Positions 8,884 to 19,100 of a stretch of DNA of 64,000 nucleotides are shown here, piece after piece. The notes below the pieces were generated by a model that saw only the letters and a program-made list of their open reading frames with translations, ran no database searches and was not told the origin of the DNA. Made by a program: the position numbers and the translations under genes. Origin of the DNA: Methanofollis sp. (GTDB lineage Archaea; Halobacteriota; Methanomicrobia; Methanomicrobiales; Methanofollaceae); NCBI RefSeq assembly GCF_028702905.1, contig NZ_JAQVNX010000002.1, positions 18,903 through 82,902 on the forward strand. Direction: 5' to 3'. How positions within the stretch are numbered: the stretch's first letter is position 1; each line of letters starts with the position of its first letter.

Positions 8884-9525
8884 ATGATATGCGGCGTCGA
8901 CGAGGCCGGGAAAGGCGCAGTCCTCGGCCCGATGGTGATAGGGGCGGTGGGATGCGAGAGAGAGACAGACCTGCCGGCCGGCGTGCGGGACTCAAAGGTC
9001 CTCACCCCGCGGAAGCGGGAGAGGCTCTATGCCGAGATCACGGGCTCCTTCCCCTGGGGAGTGGTCAAGATACCGGCGGCCGAGATCGACCGCCTGCGGC
9101 AGGAGATGACGATGAACACTCTTGTCGCCAGGGGGCACGCCGACGCGGTCCGGACCCTCATACCGACCCCGCTGACAGCCTATGTCGACGCCTGCGACGT
9201 GAACGAGGAGAGGTACGGCTCGACGGTCGCCGCTCTCCTCGGCGGGGCCTGCACGGTCGTCTCCCGCAACCACGGCGACGCCCTCTTCCCTGTCGTCTCG
9301 GCCGCCTCCATCGTCGCCAAGGTGACGCGTGACCGCGCGATCGAGGCGCTGCACGCCGAAGCGGGGGATATCGGGAGCGGTTATCCCTCCGACCAGACCA
9401 CCATCACGTACCTGAAGGACTACATCGCCGGCCACGGCATGCCGCCCGCCTGTGCCAGGCAGAGCTGGGAGACGGTGACGCGGTTGATGGACAGACGGCG
9501 CCAGGCGACGCTCGGCGATTTCTGA
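8884..9525 (+). CDS. rnhB: Ribonuclease HII
   Basis: A 213-residue enzyme that cleaves the RNA strand of RNA-DNA hybrids and excises single ribonucleotides. Catalytic motifs are visible: GVDEAGKGAVLGPMVIG at the N-terminus (Asp-Glu pair), RDSKVLTPRKR near 37, DACD near 102 and AASIVAKVTRDRAIE near 140. The length matches archaeal RnhB. Single gene with a very short leader. Confidence 0.94.
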   Translation: MICGVDEAGKGAVLGPMVIGAVGCERETDLPAGVRDSKVLTPRKRERLYAEITGSFPWGVVKIPAAEIDRLRQEMTMNTLVARGHADAVRTLIPTPLTAYVDACDVNEERYGSTVAALLGGACTVVSRNHGDALFPVVSAASIVAKVTRDRAIEALHAEAGDIGSGYPSDQTTITYLKDYIAGHGMPPACARQSWETVTRLMDRRRQATLGDF

Positions 9526-9617
9526 TCCTGCCGAAAAAAGCGTTGATATAATACATTTTGGGCTGGACAGTATCTGCCATTCCGTCGATTTTTATATTAT
9601 ACCTTTATTATACTCTG

Positions 9618-9737
9618 ATGACCGGGATTACCGCACAAGATCCGAATAAAACCGCGGAGAGCGACGGTGCCGCCTCCCCGGGCGAGAACCCTTATCTGGG
9701 TGCGGCAACCACCACTATTCTCAGATGGACTGGGTAA
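9618..9737 (+). CDS. Possible 39-residue leader ORF upstream of the site-2 protease
   Basis: An ATG at 9618 opens a 39-codon frame (MTGITAQDPNKTAESDGAAS...). It lies just after a TATA-like sequence at 9591-9600 and ends in TAA at 9735, overlapping the protease start at 9725 in another frame. Position and overlap suggest a translated leader or small protein, but there is no homology to support it; it may be untranslated leader. Confidence 0.25.
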   Translation: MTGITAQDPNKTAESDGAASPGENPYLGAATTTILRWTG

Positions 9738-11029
9738 CGATCCTCATACTTCTTCTCGGCATCTACATCCTGGCGGCCGCATACGTGAAGGCGACCGGGA
9801 AGTTTGCCGATCATATCGGGTTCTACGGCCCGATCATGATGATCAAGACGGAAAACGTCGGGATCTTCGACTGGTTCAGGCCGTACTCACGGGTGCTCCG
9901 CGCCTACGGGACTGTCGGGGTCGTCATGGTGATCATCTCGGCCGTGCTGATGACCCTGATGCTCGTCTTCGCTTTCAACGTCACCCTCGTCACCCAGCCC
10001 GAGCCGACAGGGATCTACAAGCCCCAGAATATCCTCCTCCTCCCCGGCATCAACGAGTACGTCCCCTCGACCCTCGCCGTCTGGTTCGCGTTCTTCCTCA
10101 CCCTCGTGATCCACGAGGCAGGCCACGGAATCCTCTGCAGGATCGAGGGCATCAGGGTGAAGAGCGCCGGCCTGCTCTATGCGGTCATCCCGATCGGTGC
10201 CTTTGTCGAGCCCGACGAAGAGGACGCGGAGAGGGTCCGCGGCTGGCCGAAGGCGAGGATGCTTGGCGCAGGGATCACGAACAACATCGTCATCGGCGGC
10301 ATATGTTTCGTGCTCTTCATCCTGGTCGTGGGGATGGCGACGCCCCTCAGTTCCCCGGCAGTCTACGGGGTCTACGAAGGGGGTCCGGCATATGACGCGG
10401 GCGTGCCGACGCCGAGCGTCATAACAGAGGTCAACGGCGTCCCGGTCGCGACGCGGGACGAGGTGACGGCAGTCCTCGACACTACGAATCCCGGCGACCG
10501 CCTCTCCCTCACCGTCGAGAAGGACGGCGTCCTGACAGACCGTACCCTCAACCTGACAGCATGGCCCGAGACGATCACCGCACAGGTGGGGCCGAGAAGT
10601 TCGGGCTACATGGGGATCTACTACTACGACGCCGCAAGCGTGCAGGGCGTGGTCGGGCAGATGTTCTCCCCGATCGGCTGGCTGCGCTTCGTCACCATCC
10701 CCTTCGACATGTCTGTGGGCGGCCAGCAGTTGAAGGTGCTCGCCTTCGAGACCCCGGCTGCCACCTACTATGAGGAGCCCTTCCCCTTCTTCTGGGGAGT
10801 CGTCCACTTCCTCTTCTGGTCGGCATGGATCAACATCAATGTCGGGATCTTCAATGCCATCCCGATGGTACCCCTCGACGGCGGCTACATCCTCAAGGAG
10901 GGGGTCGACCGCGTCCTCGAACCGCGGGGATGGGGCCGGTACGGGCAGGCGATCGTCACCTTCGTCTCCTGGGTCCTCCTCTCGATGATGCTCGGGCTGA
11001 TCGCGTTGCCCTATCTCCTCCATATCTGA
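9725..11029 (+). CDS. Site-2-type membrane metalloprotease (M50) with PDZ domain
   Basis: A 434-residue intramembrane protease. The zinc motif HEAGH lies at residues 130-134 inside a hydrophobic helix, and the second catalytic motif NAIPMVPLDGGYI is near residue 380. A PDZ-like domain (about residues 215-280, GGPAYDAGV...ITEVNGVPV) lies between them, exposed outside the membrane. Transmembrane helices are at about 5-22, 62-85, 112-135, 180-205, 355-385 and 410-432. Such proteases cleave membrane-tethered regulators or signal-peptide remnants; no substrate is encoded nearby. A T-run at 11037-11044 follows. Confidence 0.88.
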   Translation: MDWVTILILLLGIYILAAAYVKATGKFADHIGFYGPIMMIKTENVGIFDWFRPYSRVLRAYGTVGVVMVIISAVLMTLMLVFAFNVTLVTQPEPTGIYKPQNILLLPGINEYVPSTLAVWFAFFLTLVIHEAGHGILCRIEGIRVKSAGLLYAVIPIGAFVEPDEEDAERVRGWPKARMLGAGITNNIVIGGICFVLFILVVGMATPLSSPAVYGVYEGGPAYDAGVPTPSVITEVNGVPVATRDEVTAVLDTTNPGDRLSLTVEKDGVLTDRTLNLTAWPETITAQVGPRSSGYMGIYYYDAASVQGVVGQMFSPIGWLRFVTIPFDMSVGGQQLKVLAFETPAATYYEEPFPFFWGVVHFLFWSAWININVGIFNAIPMVPLDGGYILKEGVDRVLEPRGWGRYGQAIVTFVSWVLLSMMLGLIALPYLLHI

Positions 11030-11036
11030 GGATCCC

Positions 11037-11044
11037 TTTTTTTT
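11037..11044 (+). terminator. T-run terminator after the site-2 protease
   Basis: A run of eight T residues shortly after the stop codon at 11029, followed by a gap before the next promoter. Confidence 0.55.
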
Positions 11045-11136
11045 GAAAAACAGGCACGAAGCCCACCCCTTGAGAGGGAAGGGCGAATACAAAGATACAA
11101 GGGGGAGCCCACCAATCATCTGCACGAGGATCCTGA

Positions 11137-11625
11137 ATGGATGTCGTCGAAGGCTTTCTTTTCCTCGTGATACTCTTCGAGGTCGCCGCCTGCCTCATAG
11201 GGCTCGTGCTGCTCGGTTGTTTCTATACAATTCTCGCGAAGACAGGCGATCGCCTTCACCACCTCGGGATACTCATCCTCCTCGCCGTGCTCGGTTTTGC
11301 CCTGCTCATGCAGACCGACGCCCCAACGCTTCTTATCGGGGCACTGGCATTCGGGGTACCCGTGGCGGTGCTCGTCCCGCCCTTCGTCGTCTCCGGTCGG
11401 TCCGGTGAGATGCCCGGCTTCAAACGCATTCTCTTCTGCGACATTCTGGTCTCGGCTGTCGGGATCTTCTTCCCGTTTCTCCTCGTCTCTTCCGGCCTCT
11501 CGATGGTGCCGGCCATCTACTGGCACACCCCTCTCTCCAACGGCGTGATCTATGCCTGCGTGATGGCATTGAATGTCGGTCTTGCGACACGTGTGTATCG
11601 GGCTCCTGGATGGAGAGGGGCATGA
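11137..11625 (+). CDS. Multi-pass membrane protein, unknown function
   Basis: A 162-residue very hydrophobic protein with four to five predicted transmembrane segments (about residues 5-32, 42-55, 60-80, 92-125 and 133-150). I do not recognise the family. It begins MDVVEGFLFLVILFEV and ends in a short basic tail. The gene stands alone between the protease and the first SPFH-fragment relic. Base usage resembles the chromosomal neighbours. Confidence 0.6.
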   Translation: MDVVEGFLFLVILFEVAACLIGLVLLGCFYTILAKTGDRLHHLGILILLAVLGFALLMQTDAPTLLIGALAFGVPVAVLVPPFVVSGRSGEMPGFKRILFCDILVSAVGIFFPFLLVSSGLSMVPAIYWHTPLSNGVIYACVMALNVGLATRVYRAPGWRGA

Positions 11626-11655
11626 TGACGAAGGAAGCCCGACCAACACCAAAAA

Positions 11656-11836
11656 CAGAAATTTTCCCGAACCAAAAAAAGAAGATAATATCGACTCTTT
11701 CTTCCCGCTCTTCAACTCCTCGATCGACTCCTCTTCCTCCAGTTTTTCTTCGAGGCGCCCTCGCCCTCGATCGTCTCGTCGGTCGCCATGAGGAAGCGTG
11801 CGCTCTGCTTGACGAGGCTCGACACCCCGAATAGAA
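11656..11836 (-). pseudogene. Degenerate 3'-end fragment of the SPFH gene, copy A
   Basis: Read on the minus strand, this stretch matches the 3' end of the SPFH gene at 19783-20859: SSLVKQSARFL near 11830, then LEEKLEEEESIEELKSGKKESI near 11695-11750. The segment between them is deleted and frameshifted, and the TAA stop has become TTA. The A/T-rich 3' flank (TTCTTTTTTT, then TTTCTG) is also shared. No start codon or SPFH core remains. It is the most degraded of three relics. Confidence 0.8.
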
Positions 11837-11870
11837 CGGTATATCAATAGACACGCACCATGGCAGATCC

Positions 11871-12083
11871 ATGTTGCGGCAAACGGTCACTTCCACCACT
11901 ATACAGTCGGTCGGATACAGTTCTCTGTCCGGTACCCTGGAAATTGAGTTCACACACGGTTCTCTCTATCAGTTTTCGGACGTCCCTGCGTCGGTCTATC
12001 GGGAATTGATGGCGGCCTCCTCCCATGGGACATACTTCAACGAACACATCAAAGAGTGGTATCACTTCAGAAAGATCCGGTAA
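11871..12083 (+). CDS. KTSC domain protein
   Basis: A 70-residue protein matching the KTSC domain (TTIQSVGYSSLSGTLEIEF, then GSLYQFSDVPASVYRELMAA, then GTYFNEHIKEWYHFRKI). The family is small, widespread in bacteria and phages, and of unclear role; some members sit beside RNA-ligase-like genes. It lies between SPFH relics A and B, so it may have arrived with them. A sporadic phyletic pattern would fit transfer. Confidence 0.8.
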   Translation: MLRQTVTSTTIQSVGYSSLSGTLEIEFTHGSLYQFSDVPASVYRELMAASSHGTYFNEHIKEWYHFRKIR

Positions 12084-12163
12084 GAGGCAGAAAATTTTCC
12101 AGAACCAGAAAAAAGATATTTTCCGTGCCGAAAAAAATTACCGGGCCCCGGGGACAGACCCGG

Positions 12164-12280
12164 CCTTCAGTTCCTCGATCGTCTCGCCGCTCTCCACCTT
12201 TTTTTCGAGTTGCTTGTCTAGAAGACGCTCGACCTCCTCGGGCCTCAGGACCTCGCCGGTCGCCCGGAGTAGGGATGCCG
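12164..12280 (-). pseudogene. Diverged 3'-end fragment of the SPFH gene, copy B
   Basis: On the minus strand it reads SLLRATGEVLRPEEVERLL, then ETIEELKAG. This aligns with the SPFH C-terminus SILGEVPKPEEIAKLL, then ESIEELKTG. The frame is open but there is no SPFH domain upstream, and the last residues differ (SVPGAR instead of KKESI). The flanking T-rich tail resembles that of the other copies. It is diverged enough to be an older relic than copy C. Confidence 0.7.
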
Positions 12281-12491
12281 GGCAGGAACCGGCGATCTCC
12301 AGACCATAGGACTGCCCACCTGTCACCCTTCCCGGTCTGTCTGTGCTACCAGACCTGCAATCGCCACAAGAAACGTGCAGGCAGATAATTCCTGGGATGA
12401 TACTATTTCTTTTACTCCTTCGTTACCTCGGGATGTTCGGATCAATCCAATACTCAGAAAAACGATTGCAAGAGAAATGTATTGATAACGC
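12281..12491. other. Gap between SPFH relic B and the MFS gene
   Basis: No gene is supported here. Short frames on both strands lack family resemblance. The final 80 bases before the GTG at 12492 are A/T-rich and presumably contain the MFS promoter, but no clear TATA box stands out. Confidence 0.5.
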
Positions 12492-13916
12492 GTGAGCAGA
12501 TTCAACGAAACGACCGTACGACATCTCATTATTGCCACCGTCGTGCTCGGCTCATTTATGGGAGCCACCGACTCCAGCATCGTCATCATCTCCCTCACCA
12601 CCATCTCCCGTTATTTCAACGCGAGCACCAGCGAGGTGTCCTGGGTTATGATAGCGTACCTGCTCGCCATAACCGGTTTTTTGATCCCGTTCGGACGCCT
12701 CGGCGACGTGAAAGGGAGGAAAAAGATCTTCATCGCAGGATTCGCCCTCTTCACCGCAAGTTCGTTCTTTTGCGGGGCTGCGACAAGTCTTCCCGAATTG
12801 ATCCTCTTCCGTGCCCTGCAGGGGATTGGCGGAGCGATGATCACGGCAACGGGCCCGGCGCTTCTCTCGGTTTCGCTCCCTGAGTGCGTCCGGGGCCGGG
12901 CGCTCGGCTACCTCTCCGCTTCAAGCGCTCTCGGGCTTGCCGCTGGTTTCGGCCTCGGGGGTCTCATCATCAGTCTTCTCTCGTGGCAATGGATCTTCTT
13001 CATCAATGTCCCGGTGGGACTATGCGCGGTCATCATCGCCTATTTCTTCATCCCTCATGATGCAGGGCAGCAAAAAACGCAGGGGACATTTGATCTTCCG
13101 GGAGCGCTGCTCGTCCTCCTCGCCGCGGGGCTGTTTATCTACGCGCTCTCGTTCGGGGAGGAACTGGGCTGGACATCTCTCAGGATCCTCTTCACATTCG
13201 CCCTCTCGGTCATATTTTCTACAATCTTCGTCATCCTGGAACTGCGGACACCGGTACCTCTGCTTCAGTTAAGACTTTTGAAGAGCCCGGGGATCTCTCT
13301 CGGCATCGGTGCCGCGATGCTCAACAGGCTCGTGCTGTCAGGGACGGCATACCTGATCCCGAATTATCTTGAACTTATGAAAGGATATTCTCCAGGTTTT
13401 ACCGGGCTCTTGCTCCTTGTCCCGTCTCTCCTCATCATGATCGCCGCCCCGGTCTCCGGCACACTCTCCGACCGCATCGGTTCGCGCTGGCTCTGCACGC
13501 TCGCGGGGGCATTCCTCTTTTTTGCGGTGCTTATTTTCGTACTCTTCGACCATACGATCGTTCTGATCCTCATCATCCTCGCCCTCGCCCTGCGCGGCAT
13601 CTCCATGGGGCTCTTTTCGCCGCCGAACTTCAGGCTCATCCTCACCTCGACGCCGGCGGATCAGAAGGGGTCCGCATCGGCGTTGTGGTATTTTTCCCGC
13701 TACCTTGCCTCGGCGATCGGCATCGTGGTCTTCGAGACGGCACTCGACCGCCGGATCAGGGGCGACGAACCTGAAGGCGTGACCGGAGCAATCCACCTCT
13801 TCCACTCGATCGCCGAACTGGAGATCGCGTTCGACCACGCGTTTCTGGTCGGGATATTCTTTATTATCGGAATGATCGTGCTGACGGCGATGCTGCGAGA
13901 GGAGAAATATAGATAG
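12492..13916 (+). CDS. MFS drug-efflux type transporter (DHA2/EmrB-like, 14 TM)
   Basis: A 474-residue major facilitator. Family motifs are visible: MGATDSSIVIISLTTI in helix 1, FGRLGDVKGRKK between helices 2 and 3 (motif A), and ALQGIGGAMITATGPALL with GLGGLIISLLSWQWIFFINVPVG (motif C region). About fourteen hydrophobic helices fit the DHA2 drug:H+ antiporter group; the substrate cannot be inferred. The start is a GTG at 12492. Third positions look richer in A/T than in the rpo or cbi genes. It lies between SPFH relics B and C, which supports acquisition as an inserted segment. Confidence 0.88.
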   Translation: MSRFNETTVRHLIIATVVLGSFMGATDSSIVIISLTTISRYFNASTSEVSWVMIAYLLAITGFLIPFGRLGDVKGRKKIFIAGFALFTASSFFCGAATSLPELILFRALQGIGGAMITATGPALLSVSLPECVRGRALGYLSASSALGLAAGFGLGGLIISLLSWQWIFFINVPVGLCAVIIAYFFIPHDAGQQKTQGTFDLPGALLVLLAAGLFIYALSFGEELGWTSLRILFTFALSVIFSTIFVILELRTPVPLLQLRLLKSPGISLGIGAAMLNRLVLSGTAYLIPNYLELMKGYSPGFTGLLLLVPSLLIMIAAPVSGTLSDRIGSRWLCTLAGAFLFFAVLIFVLFDHTIVLILIILALALRGISMGLFSPPNFRLILTSTPADQKGSASALWYFSRYLASAIGIVVFETALDRRIRGDEPEGVTGAIHLFHSIAELEIAFDHAFLVGIFFIIGMIVLTAMLREEKYR

Positions 13917-13969
13917 ATCGCAGGAATTTCCCTGCATTATAAAAAAACCAACAGATCTTCGATAGAGCC

Positions 13970-14345
13970 CCGGCACAGGCACTCCAGAACATAAATTCTC
14001 ACGAAAAAAAGAAAATTAGATTGACTCTTTCTTTCCTACCTTCAGTTCCTCGATCGACTCCGCCTCATTTTCCAGTTTTTCTTCGAGGCGTTCGAGGAGT
14101 TTTGCAATCTCCTCGGGCTTCGGGACCTCGAAGGGGAAGATGATCTTCGTCGCCTGCCCGTCTGCCATCTGTTTCAGGGCGTCGAGGGAGAGGACGGTGA
14201 TCGTCTTCTTGTCCAGCGGCCGGGAGCCAAGGGAAAGGATGCGGAGCCCCCGGGCCTCGCCCTGCGCCTGGAGGATCCTGGAGAGCAGCTCGCCCTCGGC
14301 ACGGAGGATCGCCGAGCGCTTGTCCCCCGGGGTGCGAAGCAGTCG
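13970..14345 (-). pseudogene. Near-identical 3'-end fragment of the SPFH gene, copy C
   Basis: Minus-strand reading gives an open frame from GDKRSAILRAEGE through LSLDALKQMADGQATK, FPFEV and KPEEIAKLLERLEEKLENEA to KKESI and a TAA stop. It is almost identical to the last third of the intact SPFH gene. There is no start codon or SPFH core. Two internal deletions remove repeated segments: about 118 bases between short ACCTCG repeats, and about 66 bases in the RAEGE repeat array. Homology continues about 50 bases past the stop into the T-rich flank. Confidence 0.88.
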
Positions 14346-14542
14346 CGGCGTCGCCCTTCTTGGATGCGTCCTCTATAAAAAAAACATTCCTGAACCTGTT
14401 CATTGTGATTGGCCGGTCTGGTGCTGGCCCGGGTGTGAACCCGGTGACCGCTCAGAAGGTGGTCAGTATTATTACGGGTATGGGGGGTATGAGTGTTGAG
14501 CGGGGAGACCTCACACTCGTTCTTTTATTCAGTCGGATTTTT
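14346..14542. other. Gap between SPFH relic C and the histidine kinase
   Basis: No gene is supported. The stretch is mixed in composition, with an A-run near 14380 and a T-rich segment near 14520 on the plus strand. I see no tRNA-like fold or integrase remnant. Confidence 0.45.
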
Positions 14543-16186
14543 TCAGGTTTTGCCCGTGAACCGGTACGCTCCCTTCGGCACGATGATCTCGAACCGGGCA
14601 CCCTTCCCCGGTTCTCCTGTCTCGGTGATCGTGATGCCGGTGATCGATAGGATCTCACGGGAAAGGAAGAGCCCAAGGCCGGTATTTTTTCCAAAGCCCC
14701 GCTTGAAGATCTTTTCTTTCTCCCCGGCAGGGACGCCGATACCGTCATCTTCACCGACAATGAGATAATCTCCATTCCGTTCCTCTCCAGAGAAACGGAT
14801 GGACGTGATCGTCTCACCATACTGCACTGCGTTCTGTATCAGGTTGTAAAAGACCCTGAAAATCAGGGGATCGGCAAAGATTTCCGTTCCGGCAGGGAGA
14901 TCGTTTGCCACCACGACTGATCCGGGGGTAACTTCCGTTGTCACAGACGTTATCACAGAGCGGATATTCTGCCAGACGGGAACGTTCACCCCGATATTCT
15001 CGTAGGTTCTGGTGAACTGGATCATGGCGGTGATCCGGGCGCTCGCGCTTGTAATCTTTTTAAAATAATCCTCAAGTTCGGGATCAGGAACCTTCATGTG
15101 CAATAATTCGAGGAAACCATTGACCACCAATAGCTGGTTATTGATGTCGTGCGAGGTGATGTTGGAGAGGAGGTTGAGTTTTTTATTGGTCTCGCGCAGC
15201 GCTCCTTCCAGGCGTTTGTGCTCGGTTATGTCCCGGACAATTTCAAGGACGGTTTGTCTCCCCCGCAGATTGAAAAGAGTGGCACTAATTTCAACCGTCC
15301 CCCTGTGCCCGTCCTTTGCAACGTATTCGGTCTCAAAGGTGACGTGATGATGGGTGAAGAGGTCCTTGAGTATTGCGGGAGTTCGCTCGTTCTGTTCGGG
15401 GACATTGATATCGCTGACATTCATTGCCAGCAGTTCCTCGCGGGTATATCCGAGTGTTGTGCAGATCTTATCGTTCACTTCTAAAAATTTCCCGGACCCG
15501 TCTGGTGTGAGTTCGTAGAAAAAGACCATGTCGTGTGCGTTTTGTAAAAGAAGCCGATAACGCTCTTCGCTATCGTGGAGTGCCTGCTCGGCATCTTTGA
15601 TATCCGTAATATCGCTGATTGCCACCCTGACCGTTGTTGCAGCCCCGTCCGTCCCTTTGAGCCGGATGCTTTCCAGCCGGGCGGGGAATGTCGATCCGTC
15701 ACTGTGTTTGAGCGTGAGGGACGTGGTGAGTTTTTCATCGTGCTTGAGCACATTCACGAAATACCGGTCCCATGCATCAGCATCCCCCTGGGCGATAAAT
15801 TTCCTGAATCGTGCCCCATCCAGTTTTCTGCGTTCAACCCCGAGGAGTCCCGCGCCATTAAGGTTCGCCTCGGAAATCAGGGCCTTATCTGTCAGGGTAA
15901 GATAACCGACCGGAGCGAAGTCGTAGAGATCGAGATATTTATACCGGGAAATTTCCAGTTCGTGCTGGATCCTCCGGAGTTCATCGTTTTGCATCTCGAG
16001 TTCGATCTGGTGCACCTGGAGTTCGTGAATGATTTCTTCCGGGGTCTGCCCTTTGAGATCCGAGGAAACCGAGGGAACGCGTGAGAGCCGCTCTTCAGCT
16101 TCTGCCCGTATCAAACGGGCGCCCCCTGAAGCGCCCACGGGTTCCTCAGGTCCTTTCTTCTGTTTCACCTTTTCCGCGGGTTCCAT
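14543..16186 (-). CDS. PAS-PAS sensor histidine kinase
   Basis: A 547-residue soluble sensor kinase. Two PAS domains occur (about residues 75-190, YDFAPVGYLTLTDKALISEANL; and 200-325, ending in an EIVRDITEHKRLE PAC motif). A DHp helix follows with the phosphoacceptor in NITSHDINNQLLVVNGFLEL, then an ATPase domain with NLIQNAVQYG (N box), DDGIGVP (G1) and GLGLFLSREI (G2). No transmembrane segment or receiver is present. The ATG at 16186 begins two bases after the CheB-CheR stop, preceded by GAGGG; a GTG-type start 27 bases upstream would overlap that gene. It probably receives or shares signals with the preceding fusion protein. Confidence 0.88.
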   Translation of the reverse strand: MEPAEKVKQKKGPEEPVGASGGARLIRAEAEERLSRVPSVSSDLKGQTPEEIIHELQVHQIELEMQNDELRRIQHELEISRYKYLDLYDFAPVGYLTLTDKALISEANLNGAGLLGVERRKLDGARFRKFIAQGDADAWDRYFVNVLKHDEKLTTSLTLKHSDGSTFPARLESIRLKGTDGAATTVRVAISDITDIKDAEQALHDSEERYRLLLQNAHDMVFFYELTPDGSGKFLEVNDKICTTLGYTREELLAMNVSDINVPEQNERTPAILKDLFTHHHVTFETEYVAKDGHRGTVEISATLFNLRGRQTVLEIVRDITEHKRLEGALRETNKKLNLLSNITSHDINNQLLVVNGFLELLHMKVPDPELEDYFKKITSASARITAMIQFTRTYENIGVNVPVWQNIRSVITSVTTEVTPGSVVVANDLPAGTEIFADPLIFRVFYNLIQNAVQYGETITSIRFSGEERNGDYLIVGEDDGIGVPAGEKEKIFKRGFGKNTGLGLFLSREILSITGITITETGEPGKGARFEIIVPKGAYRFTGKT

Positions 16187-16187
16187 G

Positions 16188-19100
16188 TTAGGCCCTCTTC
16201 CGACTCTTGCCACCGGTTGTGCCTGTCTCCCCCGGCGTGCCGGGAGGCGTTTGATCTTCTATAGCAAGGAGAATGAGCTGCGTGATGCCCGCTTCATCGG
16301 GAATCCGGTGAGCGTTCAGGAGCATCTTTTTGAGCCCGATGCCCGGGAAGTCGTGCTCGACTTCGTAATTATCAAAATATGTGTCTTTCGGCAGCACGGA
16401 CTCCAGTAGTTCATGCAGCCGGGGAATGTCCCACTGGCCGTTACCCAGCTCAAAGAGCGTGCGTCCCAGTGTTGTTTCCGGTGTCACGCCGAAGGTCCTG
16501 TAGAACGACCGGCTGGCCGAAACCACCTCGAAATTACCATTCAGGACGACCAGCGGCTCCCGGATCGTGTCCACGATGTTCTCCGCATAGTTGCGGGCAC
16601 GATGGGCTTCAGTTTCTACCGCTTTTAGTGCGGTGATATCGGAGAACGTCAGCACCACACCCTCGATCACGTTCTCCAGAGTGCGATATGGCATGATCCG
16701 GACAAGGAACCACTCATTACTGGTCGTGTACACCTGTTTCTCCTGAGGTATGAGAGAATCAAGAACCTCCTGTGCATCGGGGATCAGGTCCACATCCGGG
16801 ATCAGTGACCTGATGTCGGCGAGCGAGCGTCCTGTATCCGATGCGGCAAGCCGGAACACCCGTGTGGCATCGCGGGTGAACCGTTTGATGGCAAGGTGCT
16901 CATCCAGAAATATCGTCCCGACATTGACGTTCTCCAGCAGGTTCTTCATATCGTTCTGGATACCCGTGAGCTGCTCGATCTTTGCCTGCAGTTCCGCATT
17001 CACGGTCAAGATCTCTTCATTGACCGACTGAAGTTCCTCTTTTGATGTCTCGAGTTCCTCGTTGGTGGACTGGAGTTCTTCGTTCGTTGATTGCAGTTCC
17101 TCGTTGGTGGACTTGAGCTCCTCGTTTGCCGCCTGCATCTCCTCGATGGTTGCCTTCAGGTTCTCTTTGGTGTACGCAAGTTCCTGTTCGAGTTCCTCAA
17201 CACGCTTTGACACCCCTTTTGCAGAAACCCGCTTCTCCCGTGTGCGTTTCTCCGGCGGGTGCGGTTCGACGTCACGGAAACTGACGAGCAGCAGTTCCCC
17301 GGTTGTCTCCGGGTCGACAAGCGGCAGTACCGTGAGGTCAATAGTGTGGATGCCCCCGTTCGTCCGGACCTGCACGTCCCGGCAGACCGCCGGCGAATGC
17401 AGGGCGACGGCATTGGCAATTGCCGCCCGGATCTCCAGCTGCAACCCTTCGCGTGCCATATCGATGACGTTCATCCGGGCATTGCCTTCAGCAGGCCTGA
17501 GATAATTCCCGGTATCGCCGTGCACGTAGGCGATGTCCCCATTCTCATCAGTGATGACGGATGGGGGAGCAAAGGACCGGAGGAGCGCACGTTTCGTGAG
17601 TTCGGCAAGGTTCACCTTATCCCTCCTGCCCGGAGTCTCCTCCGGCTCCTTTACGGGCAGATCGCCTGCCCACGGGAAGCGCTGCGCCACCAGCGCCCGT
17701 GTGGATGCCAGAGAGGGTTTTGTGCCGTAAATCTTCCATTTCTTGTCCAGCGGGGTAAAGAGATCAGTGAAATTCCCGATGCTCTCGGATGGGCTTAGCA
17801 TGAGCACACCGCCCGGCCTGAGGGCGTAATGGAACGCCGGGATGACCCGGGTCTGGAGTTCGGGCTCGAGATAGATCAGCAGGTTCCGACAGCTGATCAT
17901 GTCCATCTTCGTAAAAGGCGGGTCCTTGATCACGTTCTGGATGGCAAAGACGACCATCTCCCTGATCTCTTTTTTAATCCGGAACCCGGTCTCCTCTTTT
18001 ACAAAGAACCGCTGCAGCCGGCCAGGTGAGACATCGATAGCGATGTTTGCCGGGTAGGTGCCTGCCCGTGCCGTGGCGATCGCGTCCTCATCGATATCGG
18101 TCGCATAGATCTGGATCCTGTACTCCTTTTTGATCTCGTCCATGTACTCGCGGAAAAGCATGGCAATCGAGTATGCCTCCTCTCCGCTGGCGCATCCCGG
18201 CACCCAGATCCTGAAGATATAGTCTTCCGGTTTTCTCTCAAACAACCGGGGCAGGATCTCTTTTGCAAGGGCTTCAAACACTTCCTTGTCCCGGAAGAAA
18301 CTGGTCACGTTGATGAGCAGTTCCTTAAACAGGATCTGAACCTCGGCAGGGTTCTCATGGAGATACCGGGAATATGCTTCGATATTCTCAAGGTTATGGG
18401 CTGCCATCCGCCGTTCAACCCGGCGTTTTATTGTGGTCTGCTTGTACTGGGAAAAATCGTTGCCTGTCTTCGACCGCAGGAGTATCATGATCCTTCTCAT
18501 GGCACTTACTGCCGCGGGAACAGGGGGAACCGGGGGAACGCCGGTATCGGCGATGATTTTTATATAGACGACCATTTGCATGGCGATCTTATCGACCGGC
18601 AGCACATAGGTGGCAAGCCCGCTCTTGATCGCGCTTGTTGGCATACCGTCATATTTTGCAGTGGAGGGTTCCTGCACAAAGGAGACCCCCCCGGCTCCGT
18701 GGATAGCACGGAGCCCGAGCGTGCCGTCCGAACCGCTTCCCGAGAGGATCACGCAGATCGAACGTTCCCCCTGGTCCTCGGCAAGTGAGCGGAAGAAGGA
18801 GTCGATGGGCAACCGCTGTCCCCGTGCCTGTTCAGGGACACTCAGGTTGAGTGCGCCATGGAAGATCGCCATGTCCTTGTTGGGTGGGATGATATAGACG
18901 TGGTTGGGCTGGATTATTGTCTGGTCCTGCGCCTCGTGGACAGGCATCGTGGTGTTGCGCTGGAGGATCTCGGAGAGCATGCTTGCATGGCCAGGGTCAA
19001 GGTGGGGGATGAGCACAAATGCCATGCCACAGTCGGCTGGCATCGTTTTGAAGAAGAGTTCAAATGCTTCGAGCCCACCCGCTGAGGCGCCTATCCCGAT

